From Guillardia theta CCMP2712 (taxonomy: Eukaryota; Cryptophyceae; Pyrenomonadales; Geminigeraceae): a DNA stretch of 64,000 nucleotides. A program made the position numbers and the translations under genes. Within the stretch, counting starts at the first letter, position 1; every line of letters begins with the position of its first letter. The DNA lies in the NCBI RefSeq assembly GCF_000315625.1, contig NW_005434617.1:275958-339957 (forward strand). Reading direction: 5' to 3'. The notes under the pieces are model-generated. The model ran no database searches. It was not told the DNA's origin and saw nothing but the letters and a program-made list of their open reading frames with translations. Shown in pieces: positions 54,191-64,000 of the stretch.

Positions 54191-54510
54191 GTCTCCTCGG
54201 ATCCCGGCGACCGGATGCTTTTTTTTTTAATTGTTATTATTATTATTATTATTATTAGATGCTCAGTATCCAATGCTTTACTCAAAGTTAAGTTAAAGAT
54301 CAGTACGAGGACAATCACGAGAGTCGAGGAGGCTTGATGCTTTTAACAATAATATACGTCGGAATCGGCGTAGCCTCGGTACTAGGACCTCTAAGGAAGA
54401 GCTCTTAAGGTTGACACGGACTACCCCTACTCTGCCCTACCGCCTCCCTGTGTTACTATGTTATCCTAGACTGATACCGTTCCCCCTTGCCCAGCTCACC
54501 AGCCCTCCCC

Positions 54511-54993
54511 ATGGCCTCCCCGCCCCCATCCCGCTGTCCCCCTCCTCCTCAGCCCAGCACCAAGGTCTTCCTCTTCCCCCGAAGCAAGTCTGGCCGCAAG
54601 CTCCTCCCTCACAAGGGAAGGAGACCCCAGGCCTTCGACCTCCCTGCCCTCCAGCGTCACTTCCACCTCCCCCTCCTCCAGGCCAGCGCCGCCCTTGGCA
54701 TCTCCGTCACGGCCCTCAAGAAGCTCAGCCGCAGGCTGGGCATCCAGCGGTGGCCGTATGAGAGGAGGGACAAGCCTCGACGTAGTCCCTCGAGTAGGCG
54801 AGGCAGGAAACAGCAGCGCTCCTCCCCTTCTGTCGCTCGAGGAGGCAGGAGTGCCGCTGTCGAGGGAAGAGAAGCCGGAGGAGGAGGAAGAGAGGTTGGC
54901 TGGGAGCCCATCAGCCGGGCATGGATCGAGTGGTACCTGGGCTGCGAGGACGACATCGAGGAGAGGGATTGCGGGAAGGAACTCTTATGTTGA
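54511..54993 (+). CDS. Small RWP-RK domain protein, tandem copy 3 with altered C-terminus
   Basis: 160 residues. The domain is intact, with one visible substitution (LQRHFHL). The C-terminus diverges after GCEDDIEER: instead of NITGV it reads DCGKELLC. The divergence coincides with foreign sequence starting at about 54968 that resembles the LTR-like insert of unit 2. The last residues therefore come from the insertion, which also replaced the normal 3' flank. Confidence 0.8.
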   Translation: MASPPPSRCPPPPQPSTKVFLFPRSKSGRKLLPHKGRRPQAFDLPALQRHFHLPLLQASAALGISVTALKKLSRRLGIQRWPYERRDKPRRSPSSRRGRKQQRSSPSVARGGRSAAVEGREAGGGGREVGWEPISRAWIEWYLGCEDDIEERDCGKELLC

Positions 54994-55300
54994 GCATGTT
55001 TCACATGCGTGGACAGCAAGAGCAGCTATGAAAGACATCGATTCTCCTGTACTGGTAAGATTGGCAATACTCGAGGAAAAGTCAACGCACGAGGGAGGTT
55101 GGTTGTTTGCCTGGCCTATAGAAGAATCTGAGGCAACTCCTTGAGTTGGTATGTGCCACAAAGCTGTTTTATGTTTATGATGCTTCTCGAATAAACTTCA
55201 TATTGCTTCATATTGACTACTCTTCACCATTGTGTCACAGTGTAATCCGGCTGAGGTGCTTTGAGCACTCGTAAAGCTTCGGGGTGCGACACAATCAACG
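54968..55300. mobile_element. LTR-like insertion at the 3' end of RWP-RK copy 3
   Basis: It shares with the unit 2 insert GTGGACAGCA, AAAGACA(G/T)(T/C)GATTCTC, a TATA-like CTATAGAAG, GAATAAAC and the end CGTAAAGCTTCGGGGTGCGACA. It is a diverged copy of the same element type. It supplies the last codons and stop of copy 3. Confidence 0.45.
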
Positions 55301-55329
55301 GAAGTGTTTCTTCAGCACAGCCTCCGTGA

Positions 55330-55900
55330 CGATCATGTGACAGCACTCAGTGACTCCCGTGGATCATCCGGCCGGACTCCGGGATCACATCCGCGCAAGC
55401 GCACGGGGACTGAATGAGCCTCTGGCAGCCTCCGAGGCTCCGAGAGGCCCGGCAGGCTCAAGTGCCAGGCTCAGCTCGGGGGATGCCAGTGACGGCTCGG
55501 ACCGTCGGGGCCCGGGCCGTCGCCGTCACTTGAATGCCAGTGAGCCCCTGGCGCCGGCCCGGGCCCGCCGTGAGGGCCCGCCGGGCGCCCGTCCGGAAAC
55601 CGTCCGGTATTCCCGGAGTTCAACGCCCGGCCGCCCGGAACTTCCGAAGTTGGTGGGCCGCCGGGCCCCGCCGGCCCGGGGGAGCCCGGGCCTTGAGATC
55701 ACGGTTGACTCACTGTTCACCCGTCTTTTCTGATCACTGTCACTGTCAGTTTCCGGGCCGCGACGGTGCCAACTGCAAGCCCAGTTGCTTGCCAGTGACT
55801 GCGAAACTCGGAAGCCGCGCCACGAAGGTCCCGGGCCGGGGCCGACTCGGCCTCCGGTACGCCGGATTCAATCAGTCACTGAGTGATTTCAAGTGACATT
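55330..55900. repeat. GC-rich, CpG-rich island 8
   Basis: About 570 bp with CGGACCGTCGGGGCCCGGGC, GGCCGCCGGGCCCCGCCGGC and recurring CAGTGACTCC / TCACTGTCA words. No splice-supported gene. Confidence 0.6.
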
Positions 55901-56033
55901 ACCCGCACAGCCTGCCGCACCGAAGGGCTCGCCGCGTCAAAGATGAGGCTGAGAAGTTCGACGCCGCGATAGATTTCGGCAACCTGAGCACCGAGGACGA
56001 ATCCGACAAGAATTGAGCGATTCTCTAATCGAT

Positions 56034-56470
56034 TCAGTCAATAAAGGTCCAAACGGTTTGAATGATTGTCCGCCATATGTTTCTCATTACTATGATGTAT
56101 TCTAGTGACGAGGTGATATCGTGTAGATGGGGTATGATATCCTCTAAAAGCCTATCTAGAAACATGCGCTGAAGGCGGGTGAGGGTGGCATCGTTCCCGA
56201 GGGGCATAAGGATGTTGGCCGCCCGGCGGCGTTTTATCTGCCTGTGTGTCAAGGGACTCGGACCCGGAGTCGGACCACGGTACGCGAGGCCCTCCTCGTT
56301 CGTGAGCCAGGAGGATGTCCAGCTGCTGGTTATCCTTGCCGATCATGCTGATCACCTCCCACCTCAGCCTGTCCGTCCGCTCCAGATAATCCAACCCGTC
56401 CGAGTCGAGCCGCCTGAGTCAGTGAGGTTGAGGGCGATGATTCTTTTTTCCTGCTGCCTGAAAGGGAGGG
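56034..56470 (-). pseudogene. Frameshifted gene relic of unknown family
   Basis: Three consecutive minus-strand frames each look like good protein. RQQEKRIIALNLTDSGG is followed, after a frame change near 56405, by LDSDGLDYLERTDRLRWEVI and SMIGKDNQQLDILLAHERGG. After another change near 56245 comes RQIKRRRAANILMPLGNDAT, then LTRLQRMFLDRLLEDIIPHL, ending QTVWTFID and a stop. No splice sites explain the two changes. It is a decayed gene or transposon fragment, or a real gene with assembly errors. Confidence 0.45.
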
Positions 56471-56916
56471 GTGTGAAGTAGGGGGAATATGGCGGTGGTC
56501 AGGGGGTGGTACGGTCTTAGTTCTTGGGCGGGAAACCATCAAAAGTTTGTGGCCGTAATGCTGGGGCGATCTGAGGGCATCGATGAAGAATAGGCAGAGC
56601 GAGTAGAAGGCGACAGGATGCAGCAAGGGAAGGGCGGGCAAGCGGCATAAGAGGGGATAGGGATTTGTGTATAGTCTGTCCAGTCTTGATTCCTTCTGTC
56701 ATAATCCTAAATGTTTGTGACATTGCTGTCTGTATCCAGCTTTGAATGTGTGATGCATTTCTGAAGAAGTTTCTGGATTGATATCGATTTTGTTCATTCG
56801 AAATCGAGCTCGAAGTGCTGTAATCATGAGCATTGAAAAAGATGTGTCTGTTATGATCTGACCTGGGAAACTAGGAAAACTCATTACGAGGAACCATCTA
56901 CCAAATCGAAAAGACA
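56471..56916. other. Intergenic, no gene seen
   Basis: Ordinary sequence between the relic and the next plus-strand gene; short unsupported ORFs only. Confidence 0.5.
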
Positions 56917-58333
56917 ATGTGGAGCCCCAAGACTACAGCGACATGGAGTTTTGGACCCAAATATCGTGCTTGGCAGCCCAGGGGTCAACAAAATATGTAT
57001 GAAGATGATGCTGAAAACTTTGAGCAAGGAAAACCAAATTTTTTCTCATTCTCACCGTGTGGTCAAGATGATTTGATCAAAGGAAGCCCACAACTCCCAA
57101 CGAATGAAGATTCCAATTCATTTCTAATGACTTCAACACAATCGTATAGTTGGACTGAAAATGATCAGGGACAAGAGCATCATTCAGTATGGAATCCTTG
57201 GCAATCCACCCATGATTTGAATCCGGAGCTTGCAATTCTGAAAATAGACGAGGTCACCTCGTTGACGCAGTCTTGCATACCTCATCCTATTCTACAAAAC
57301 ATTCATGTTCAAACTCAAAATCCAACAAACCCTTTCCTTCCATTGAACAGAACTTGGCATGGTGGATTGTCGAGTCCTTTGCGAACCCCTGAAGAGACAG
57401 GAGGCAGAGTTTTGCATGAAATTCAACCTGCGGCAATAACCTCAAATCCTTCTACTCCTGTAAAAGCTAGTTTTGATGTTTGTCTTGCTGTAATTGACTT
57501 GAGGACAGAAATTTCCTTTCAAAACATCTATCCAAAATTCCTTATATTTTGAACAAGGCCATCGTAACATAACCGAATTTCAGACAATGCTTGATCAGTC
57601 GGGTAAAAATCTGGAGCAGAGTTCAGTATCGATAGATATAATCATACTATGCATACAGATGAAATGGACTTGTTTGCGGGCATCAATTCATTGTGTTTGA
57701 ATCAAAACGATTCGTCACCGTCACCGATGCCTCCCAAGGTAAACGATCTGTGATATGGCGAATGCTCGCTGTCCTGAATTTGTTCGCATGTTACAGCCCA
57801 AGGTCCTTCAGAATACTGACAGTATGAGAACCCGGACCTCAGAAGAAGAAAAATTTGTACAAATGTGTGATGCAATAGTCGTGCGTGCTATTGTTAGCAT
57901 CGTGAATTCGTTTGGACATGGACCTTTGGAGCAGGGCCGGTTTGTTTGCCCTTTGAAATATACGAATGACACGTGACATATCATGCTGATAGAATTGGGA
58001 ATGCGCTCAGCAAAGAAGAGCTCATCAGAAATTATATCAAAGAACAACATGGATCTCTTGTAAACTTTTTGCTATCAGGTACTATTTTTGAGAGACAACG
58101 AGGTATAACTTAGTATACTCAATAGAGCAAGGCAGAAAGGTTTTCAAAGTATCAGCTGGGATGAACGGGTTGTATACTATGAGCCATCTACCAACAATAC
58201 TGATAGATTTTGGGCAGATGCTATTTCGTGTCTCTTCTTTAACTTGAAGATTTCTCGGCGATGCATTCTTCCTTGTTTCCGATTGCTGCCTCCGGAATAC
58301 CCAAGATTTTCCTATGTTTGTAACATGCATTAA
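56917..58333 (+). CDS. Six-exon protein of unknown function (360 aa)
   Basis: The exons 56917-57477, 57584-57602, 57659-57738, 57797-57939, 57993-58078 and 58140-58333 have matching phases and sum to 1083 nt. The first exon encodes 187 residues rich in Gln, Asn, Ser and Pro (probably disordered). The 3' exons form a compact domain: EEKFVQMCDAIVVRAIVSIV, NSFGHGPLEQGRIGNALSKE, ELIRNYIKEQHGSLVNFLLS, then a Cys/aromatic-rich end (WADAISCLFFNLKISRRCIL). The 'GxIGNxLSxxEL...IKxxHGSLxxFL' pattern resembles small helix-turn-helix modules such as LOTUS/OST-HTH, but this is only a hint. Codon use is AT-richer than in the neighbouring genes. Confidence 0.6.
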
Positions 58334-58528
58334 TCATCTGACATTACAATCAATACAATCATGCGATGTGTACTGGAGACTTGACTGTTCATGTTACATA
58401 TCTACATTACTTGAACAGTGTCATACTCTTGCCAGGGCAAGGAGCTCTAGGACTGGTAGGGAGTGGCTGAAAACTAGCAAGCTGGGCAGGCACGCATGCG
58501 GATCGCGAACTTCATAGATTTATTAAGT

Positions 58529-61500
58529 TCATACTTGCATGTCCATACTGACAAGATTCTCTTCTCCTTTCTCCCAAGCTGCTGCACAATCAAGACGGAC
58601 ACACAGCAACACAGCAGGTAAGCTCTTACCGTCGGACCATAAATCCTGCCCTCTCGACAGGACGTGAACGATGTCTGTACGATTCGCCTCTCCTACGGCA
58701 CCGTTAGGTCGAAGGTCGATCCAGCCACGCAAGTCAAAGGGTGAGAGAGTGAGGAGCAAAATCTCACCCTTCATCGAGGACGTGTCGGGGCAAGGGGAGT
58801 CGTTGATCTCCGAGTTTAGCTGCTTCACTTGCTTGCGCAGGAGGAGGACTTCTTCCTGGATGGAGACCGAAACCTTCTCCATCCTCCTCATCTCCTCCAT
58901 GCTGCTATTGTGCTTTGCATGCAGGCCATCGACAACCGCCTGCCATGAGTTTAGCGAGCACAAGCTTGCAACAAGGAGGGGGATGGGGAAGAGCAAGACG
59001 AAGGGAAGCGAAAGGAAGAGAAGGCATCACCTTCTTTGCTTCGACACGATCTTGAATCTCTCGCAAAGACGCGTTTCGCCGGCTCAGATCTTGCAACAGC
59101 AGCATGCGCTGCTCCACTTTGCTCTGACGCTCTCGGGACAGAGGGATGAAACTCTCTGTGATGTTCTGCCTCTCTGCCGCAAGCTGCTCCAGCTCTTCCT
59201 TGGCAGTTCCAATGTCAAGCTGGAGCAGTCGGATTCCCTCCTCCTCGTCCTCCACTCTGGATCGCAGCTGGTCTGCCTCATCGAGCAGGGACTGGAAGTC
59301 TAGACGCTCGATCTTCTGGAGCAGCTCCTGCTTTTCTGCCTCCACCTTCCTCATGTACGCCTCCTGCTTCCTCAGATCTTTCTCCACTTCCTGGCAGCGA
59401 GCTTCAAGCTCCGAAGTCCGTGCAAGCTCGTCCGCCAGTTCCTCCCTCGAGATCTTAAGCACGTCTCGCTCGGCTAGCAGTGCCGTCCTCAGCTGGAGGA
59501 GGAGGGTGTTGCTCTGGACGTAGGTCTTGTTGTGCTCCTCCTCTGTCCTCTTGGTCGCTTCGTGCTTCTCCTCACATATGAACCTGTCAAACTTGACGCA
59601 CTGGATCTGTGCTGTCCTTTTTCTGAGCTCCTCTCTTGAGTGCAGAATCTTTTTGATCATTGCCGCCTGCTCAGACGTGAACTTGGCCTTGTGTTCCCTC
59701 AGCTCCTGCGCATCCTCTTCCAAGCGGCTGAGGGTGGGGAGGAGGCTTGCGATGACCCTCTCGTTCAGCTCGGTCAAGTTCTTCTTCGCCTCAACCTGCA
59801 TGGCGTTGATGTACAGCTCTCGCTCGAGGTCCTCTTCCAGCAAGTCCCTCTGATCCCGTAGCTGCTGGACGTACGTCTCAAGTGACTCCTTCTCCTCCTC
59901 CGTCGGCTTCAGGCCCGAGCTGAAGAGCTCGGACAGATCCTTGTTCCGCGTCACCTCCCTGTCGCAGACTTCGAGGAGGTTCTCCATGCTCTGATTCGCA
60001 GCCTTGATCTTCCCATCAACTTCCAGCTCCTCCCTTCTCAACACCCCGAGCGTCTTGTTGAGGGAGTCCTGGCGATGCTGTTGATCGTGGACTTCACCCT
60101 GCTTCTCCTTCCTCTCCTTCTTGATCTTCTCCAACTCTCGGAGGCTCGAGGCGACCTGCTCCTCTAGCTCTTCCAACGATTGCTTCCCTTCCTGCACTTC
60201 GCGCGTCATATTTACATTATTTACAGAGAGGAGGTGTAGGGAGTTGGTGATCTTCTCCTCCAACGCCTCCAGTTGCTCCAGCTGGGAGAGTAGAGGAGCC
60301 CAGCTGCCCTCCGGCAGCTTGCTTGTTGAGTTGTACAGTTCGTCCCTCGTGCGGGTGAGGAGCGACACGAGGGAGAGGGAGAGCTGGTTGTGGAACGAAA
60401 TGTTCTGGTACTTCTGCACGCACTTCCTCATCCTCGCCTCCATCTCCAAGATCCTCTCCTTCATGCCCGTCTGGCGGTTCCTGTGGAAGGAGGCCTTCTT
60501 CGCTGCTATGCCGTCCAGCTTCTGCTTGAGATCGTTCATGATGGAGGAGGCATGCAGCCCAGCCATCGAGTTCTTCATCGCGATGACTTTCTTCTTGCTC
60601 CTCTCGTACTCTCCCTCCAGCTTCTTCAAGCTCTTCGATGTTTCCTCCCCTGCCTTCTCCATGTCCTTCACGGCGTTGTGGAGAGGATCTCGCTGGGCTC
60701 GCATCCTCTCCAGCTCCTTCTCCTTGAACCGAAGACACTCCACTAGGCCCGTGCGGGCTGCTTGCGCCGCGCTCAGCTCACTTTCTTGCTCCTTGCGAGT
60801 CTCCTGCTGCATGTCGTGGAGGTGCAGGAGGAGCTTCTCGGTCTCTTTCTCCTTCATGATCCCTTCCTGGTGTATGGCGAGCAGACGATCCTGCAGGCTC
60901 CTCTCCCTCGCCTTCATCATCGCCTGCTCTTCCTCCGCCCGCCGGAGGCCCTCCTCGTACTCCTCCTGCCTCTTCTTCAGCTCATCCAGCTGCTCCTTGA
61001 GTGTCTTCACGAGGCGCGACCCCTGCTCAAGTCTTCTGCTCATCGTTTCCTGCGTGTGGCTCGCAACCTCCTGCGCGCTTTGCAGCTCCGCCCTCAGCTC
61101 TGCGAGACGCCCTTCGAGTTCCCTCTTCCTGCTTCCACATTCAGCACAACCCTCTCCTCTCCTCTCCTCTCCTCTCTTCCTCCCGGACCTGTCTTGAAGC
61201 TTCTCGAGGACTTTCCTAGCTCGCATCTTTGAAGTCTCGTAGAGGGAAGCGCGGTTCTTGACTCTCTCCAGCATCTCGGTGCTCTCCTTCGCCTGCTTGT
61301 GAACTTCCTTCCTTGCCTCCTCCAGGTGCTGCAGCTTCTCCTGCACCTTCGCCAGCGCTTCCAGCGCGCTGTCCTTGGACGAGTAGCTTCTCTTCCCCTT
61401 GATCAGGTGCACCTCGGCATTGCACTTCCTCAGCGCCTGCTGCAACTCCGTCCTCTTCTGCAGGAGGTCGAAGTTCCTGGCCTGTACTACCTTGAGAGCA

Positions 61501-63387
61501 GAGGAGAGCTCCCCTGCCGTCGAGAACTGCGAGTAGGGCAGCGGCCTCGCTCCCTCACTCGCCCTCCCCTTCGTCCCTACAGGAGGATGCGGCGCTGCTG
61601 CTTCCTCGGGCATGCGGACGTAGGTGACTTGCCTCTGGACCTGGTTGAACCGACCGTCGTTGATGAAGGTGTCCGACCCCTCCAGCACGAGCTCACGGTC
61701 TGGGATCCTGTCCTCCCACTTGTACACGTCACCAGACACCTTGATCACGTACTTGTACAGTGCCTTCCCTTCGCTCGCGCTGCGCAGCCGGGCCCGACCG
61801 GTCCACGTCGGGTAGGTGTCCTTGGTAGTGGTCAGTTGGATGCCCATTGAAGGGATCCAGGAGCCCAGGGCAGGGTCGCTGCCGCAGACGAAGACCTCCT
61901 CGCCGTAGTTAGTGTTGACCGTCACCTGGAAGGTAACCAGGTGCTTCGCCTCCTCCTCCTCCTCGCTCGACTCCTGCTGTTTCCGCGTCGCTCGTGGGGG
62001 ATTGCTCACTTTCTCACTCCGGACAGTCTCCTCCGCCGTCTACCGTGAGGTGTGAGGGAGGGAGGAGGAAGAGGGCAGGGAGGCAACGAGGTGGAAGTCA
62101 AGGAGGTTCAGAAGTTCGTCTCACCTTGTGCCCATGAAGGGGAAGTGTGCTCGAAACCTCCTTCTCCTGCAGGTTGAACTTCCCGTCTTCGCAGACAAAC
62201 TCGATGACGTCGTTCTTCGAGTTCTCTGCGAGCCAGTCAGGCAAGCGGGCAAGACTACGGCCTTGACTCACCGACTGCATCCTGAATATTCCGATAAAGC
62301 TGATGCGGAAGTTTCCTGATAGCTCGCCGTCAAAGAACTTTCACAAGGCAGCTCCTTCGTCACCTGTCGATGACCTTCTCTTCCCACTTGAGCCTGGACC
62401 CATCGCGCGAGATCGCCACATACTTGTAGAAGATCGGATTGACGTCGTCCAACACGACCTGTACCAGTGTCGACATCAAACAGGCGCCACCGAGCCTTTC
62501 ACACAACCTCCACGGTGCCGAGCCAGTTAGGGAACAGAGAGGCTGTTGTCTTCAGCTGCAGCAGCGTCATCTCCCCCACCTCTCTCCCTCAATTCATGTG
62601 CGCATGACGTACCTGCAGCCCATTCTGCGGGATCCAACTCCCCAAGGCCGGATGATTCCCAGAGATCCAGAGGGTCTCCCCAAAGTCTGACAGGTACCAG
62701 ATCTTGAAGCTCAGCCGGACCTTCACTCCCTTCTTTGCCTCGTACAGGCCAGGAAGAGGGGCAGCGTCTGCAGCCGACCCTCCAGCTCCGAGATACTTGC
62801 TAAGCTCGATGACGCCTATCAAGTTCTCAGCGTCTGAAGGAATTTCACCCGAACGCTGTGGTGCACTCACCCGGGCTCGAGTTGTCAAGGCTGACTTGAA
62901 AGTTCTTCATCTCCTGCAAGAAACCCTGTTGAGAGGGTAAGGGAGTTGAGAGCAAGAGAGTACATCAACCTTGACGGAGATGTTGGGAGCGTTGAGCCCG
63001 AGCCTTAGCAACCCATCAGCAAATACACACGCGTGCACAATCTCATTACTCAGCAGTGTGCATTCCATTCTGCAAGGAATGGCCCAGGAGAGAGAAGGAA
63101 GGCTTCAGGTTCACGCCATCCAAATGATTCTCCTGCCCTGCTGCCTGTCTTGTTGCCCAGCTCGCTCCCTTCCCGCCTCGATGATGAAACGGCTCAGCCC
63201 CTGTCCTGTTTTGAACGATGCCGTCCGACTTTCCCCCTCGCAAGGAGCCGATGGCCGGCAGGCACCTGTGGGATCGGAGCGTCGAGCATGGCCACTTAGG
63301 AAATGATTGTTCGCCTCCAGAAAGCACAAAGACGTCCGTCCAGCACGAGAGGAGGAGGAGCGCCACCAGGAATCGCCCCGCAGACAT
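58529..63387 (-). CDS. Starch-binding (two CBM20) long coiled-coil protein with signal peptide
   Basis: Twelve exons: 63387-63266, 63003-62970, 62913-62871, 62833-62613, 62555-62505, 62458-62364, 62315-62272, 62225-62125, 62039-59031 (3 kb), 58939-58768, 58692-58630 and 58581-58529. Phases agree and the sum is 4008 nt (1335 aa). The N-terminus MSAGRFLVALLLLSCWTDVF is a signal peptide; no Phe follows the likely cleavage site. CBM20-I (about residues 100-200): KVRLSFKIWYLSDFGETLWI, GNHPALGSWIP, YKYVAISRDG, KWEEKVIDR. CBM20-II (about 265-365): HLVTFQVTVNTNYGEEVFVC, DPALGSWIP, YKYVIKVSGDVYKWEDR. About 900 residues of heptad-rich coiled coil follow. CBM20 binds granular starch. A role anchoring or organising periplastid starch granules fits the targeting, but is inference. 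Confidence 0.85.
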
Positions 63388-63930
63388 GGTAGGATGTGAA
63401 GAGATCAGGTCGTGATGGCTTCATGCTTCTCCAGGTCAAAGCTCGCACGGCAGAGAGGGATCGGCATGCTCTCCATTCATGTTCACGCCTCACCACATGG
63501 AACCCCCTCCTTCCAGCCCCCCACAGCAGCTAGCCTCTTACCATGCCGTGTCTCTGAGGAACCTAGTGCCAGGACTTGCGGGTCTCAGAGGGGATCAAGG
63601 GGGATCGAACTCTCTTGCGCGGGATTAGATCCACGCAGGATCGGAAGAGAGAGGGGCCTGGAATGCAAATCACCACACGGAACCATCCCACAAGCCGTCC
63701 TCCTATCACGCTACATCTCAGGGCTTCAACCTCGTCCTCGTCCTCGACTCTCGCGCCCTTCACTGTGCTCATCCCACTATGTCTTCTGGGTCGTCTCATC
63801 CACCTACAGCCCTCTGAGCTCTTTCAAGAGGTTCCCCGACGTTCCTCCTCTCACACCATCACCCTCCTGAACTTTGAAACTAGCCACTGCCCCACCTCCC
63901 TACCCGCCTCCTCGTCCCGCCAGTCCCGCA
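63388..63930. other. Divergent intergenic region
   Basis: It lies between the start of the CBM20 coiled-coil gene (minus) and a probable plus-strand start at 63931. Nothing specific was recognised. Confidence 0.4.
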
Positions 63931-63971
63931 ATGTCCATGCTAACAGCGCTGATAATCCAACAGCTACTTGG
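63931..63971 (+). CDS. Possible first exon of a gene running off the window
   Basis: ATG followed by SMLTALIIQQLLG and a strong donor (TTGG|GTAAGAGC). The short hydrophobic stretch could begin a signal sequence. Support is only the ATG plus donor. Confidence 0.25.
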
Positions 63972-64000
63972 GTAAGAGCTTCCCCTCCTCGTCCTCCCCC

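Noticed and set aside
58671-59303. 210-codon plus-strand ORF over the coiled-coil gene 3' end
   Set aside because: Overlaps several phase-consistent minus-strand exons; Leu/Ser-rich antisense frame.
1-64000. rRNA, tRNA, riboswitch or prokaryotic signals
   Set aside because: No conserved rRNA blocks, cloverleaf sequences or Shine-Dalgarno/operon patterns were found by eye; splice structure shows eukaryotic nuclear DNA.

Overview
The window is nuclear DNA from a eukaryote, most probably a unicellular alga with a complex (secondary) plastid; a cryptophyte such as Guillardia fits best, but this is inference. Almost every gene is split by short GT-AG introns. A thioredoxin starts with a signal peptide followed by a Phe-led transit-like stretch (the AF motif of complex red plastids), and a starch-binding coiled-coil protein starts with a signal peptide, as expected where starch is made in the periplastid compartment. 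No bacterial operons, rRNA, tRNA or CRISPR arrays were seen. Three runs of N (15821-15920, 31630-32450, 48776-49600) are assembly gaps. Gene models below were built by hand from reading frame, splice sites and intron phase.

Layout. 1-10.6 kb: the 3' part of a plus-strand gene with a possible RFTS-like domain (47-1548) converges on a 20-exon minus-strand gene that encodes a signal peptide, a Cys-rich region and a C-terminal RING finger (1902-6392). A TATA-driven 61-residue protein (8720-8905) lies in AT-rich and C-rich intergenic DNA. 10.6-18.1 kb: an intronless Polo-like kinase, an FKBP isomerase fused to a linker-histone-like winged helix, a TMEM164-like multi-pass membrane protein and a plastid-type thioredoxin. 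18-29 kb: GC-rich islands, a secreted or targeted Cys-containing protein (19626-20801), a 3.7-kb minus-strand gene with a CxxC zinc motif and a long Glu-rich tail (20920-24645), and an acidic/basic ORF (27173-27781).

29.29-37.46 kb: a full-length Ty1/copia-type LTR retrotransposon on the minus strand, with identical-looking 389-bp LTRs and a 5-bp target duplication (CCTTG). Its 3' region carries a plus-strand spliceable ORF that looks like captured gene material. 37.5-40 kb: a GC island and G-rich, quadruplex-prone DNA.

40-49.9 kb: a cyclin and a VWA8-type dynein-like AAA+ / von Willebrand A ATPase with a mitochondrial-type presequence. 50.5-55.9 kb: a tandem triplication of a small RWP-RK gene, with each unit carrying GC islands, a minisatellite word and LTR-like insertions. 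56-64 kb: a frameshifted gene relic, a complete six-exon gene of unknown function, a 1335-residue protein with two CBM20 starch-binding domains and a very long coiled coil, and the first exon of a divergent gene at the right edge.

The genes do not form one pathway. The recurring themes are plastid/periplastid targeting (thioredoxin, CBM20 protein), cell-cycle control (Polo kinase, cyclin), introns packed with hexanucleotide arrays, and an unusual class of CpG-rich, ORF-free islands.
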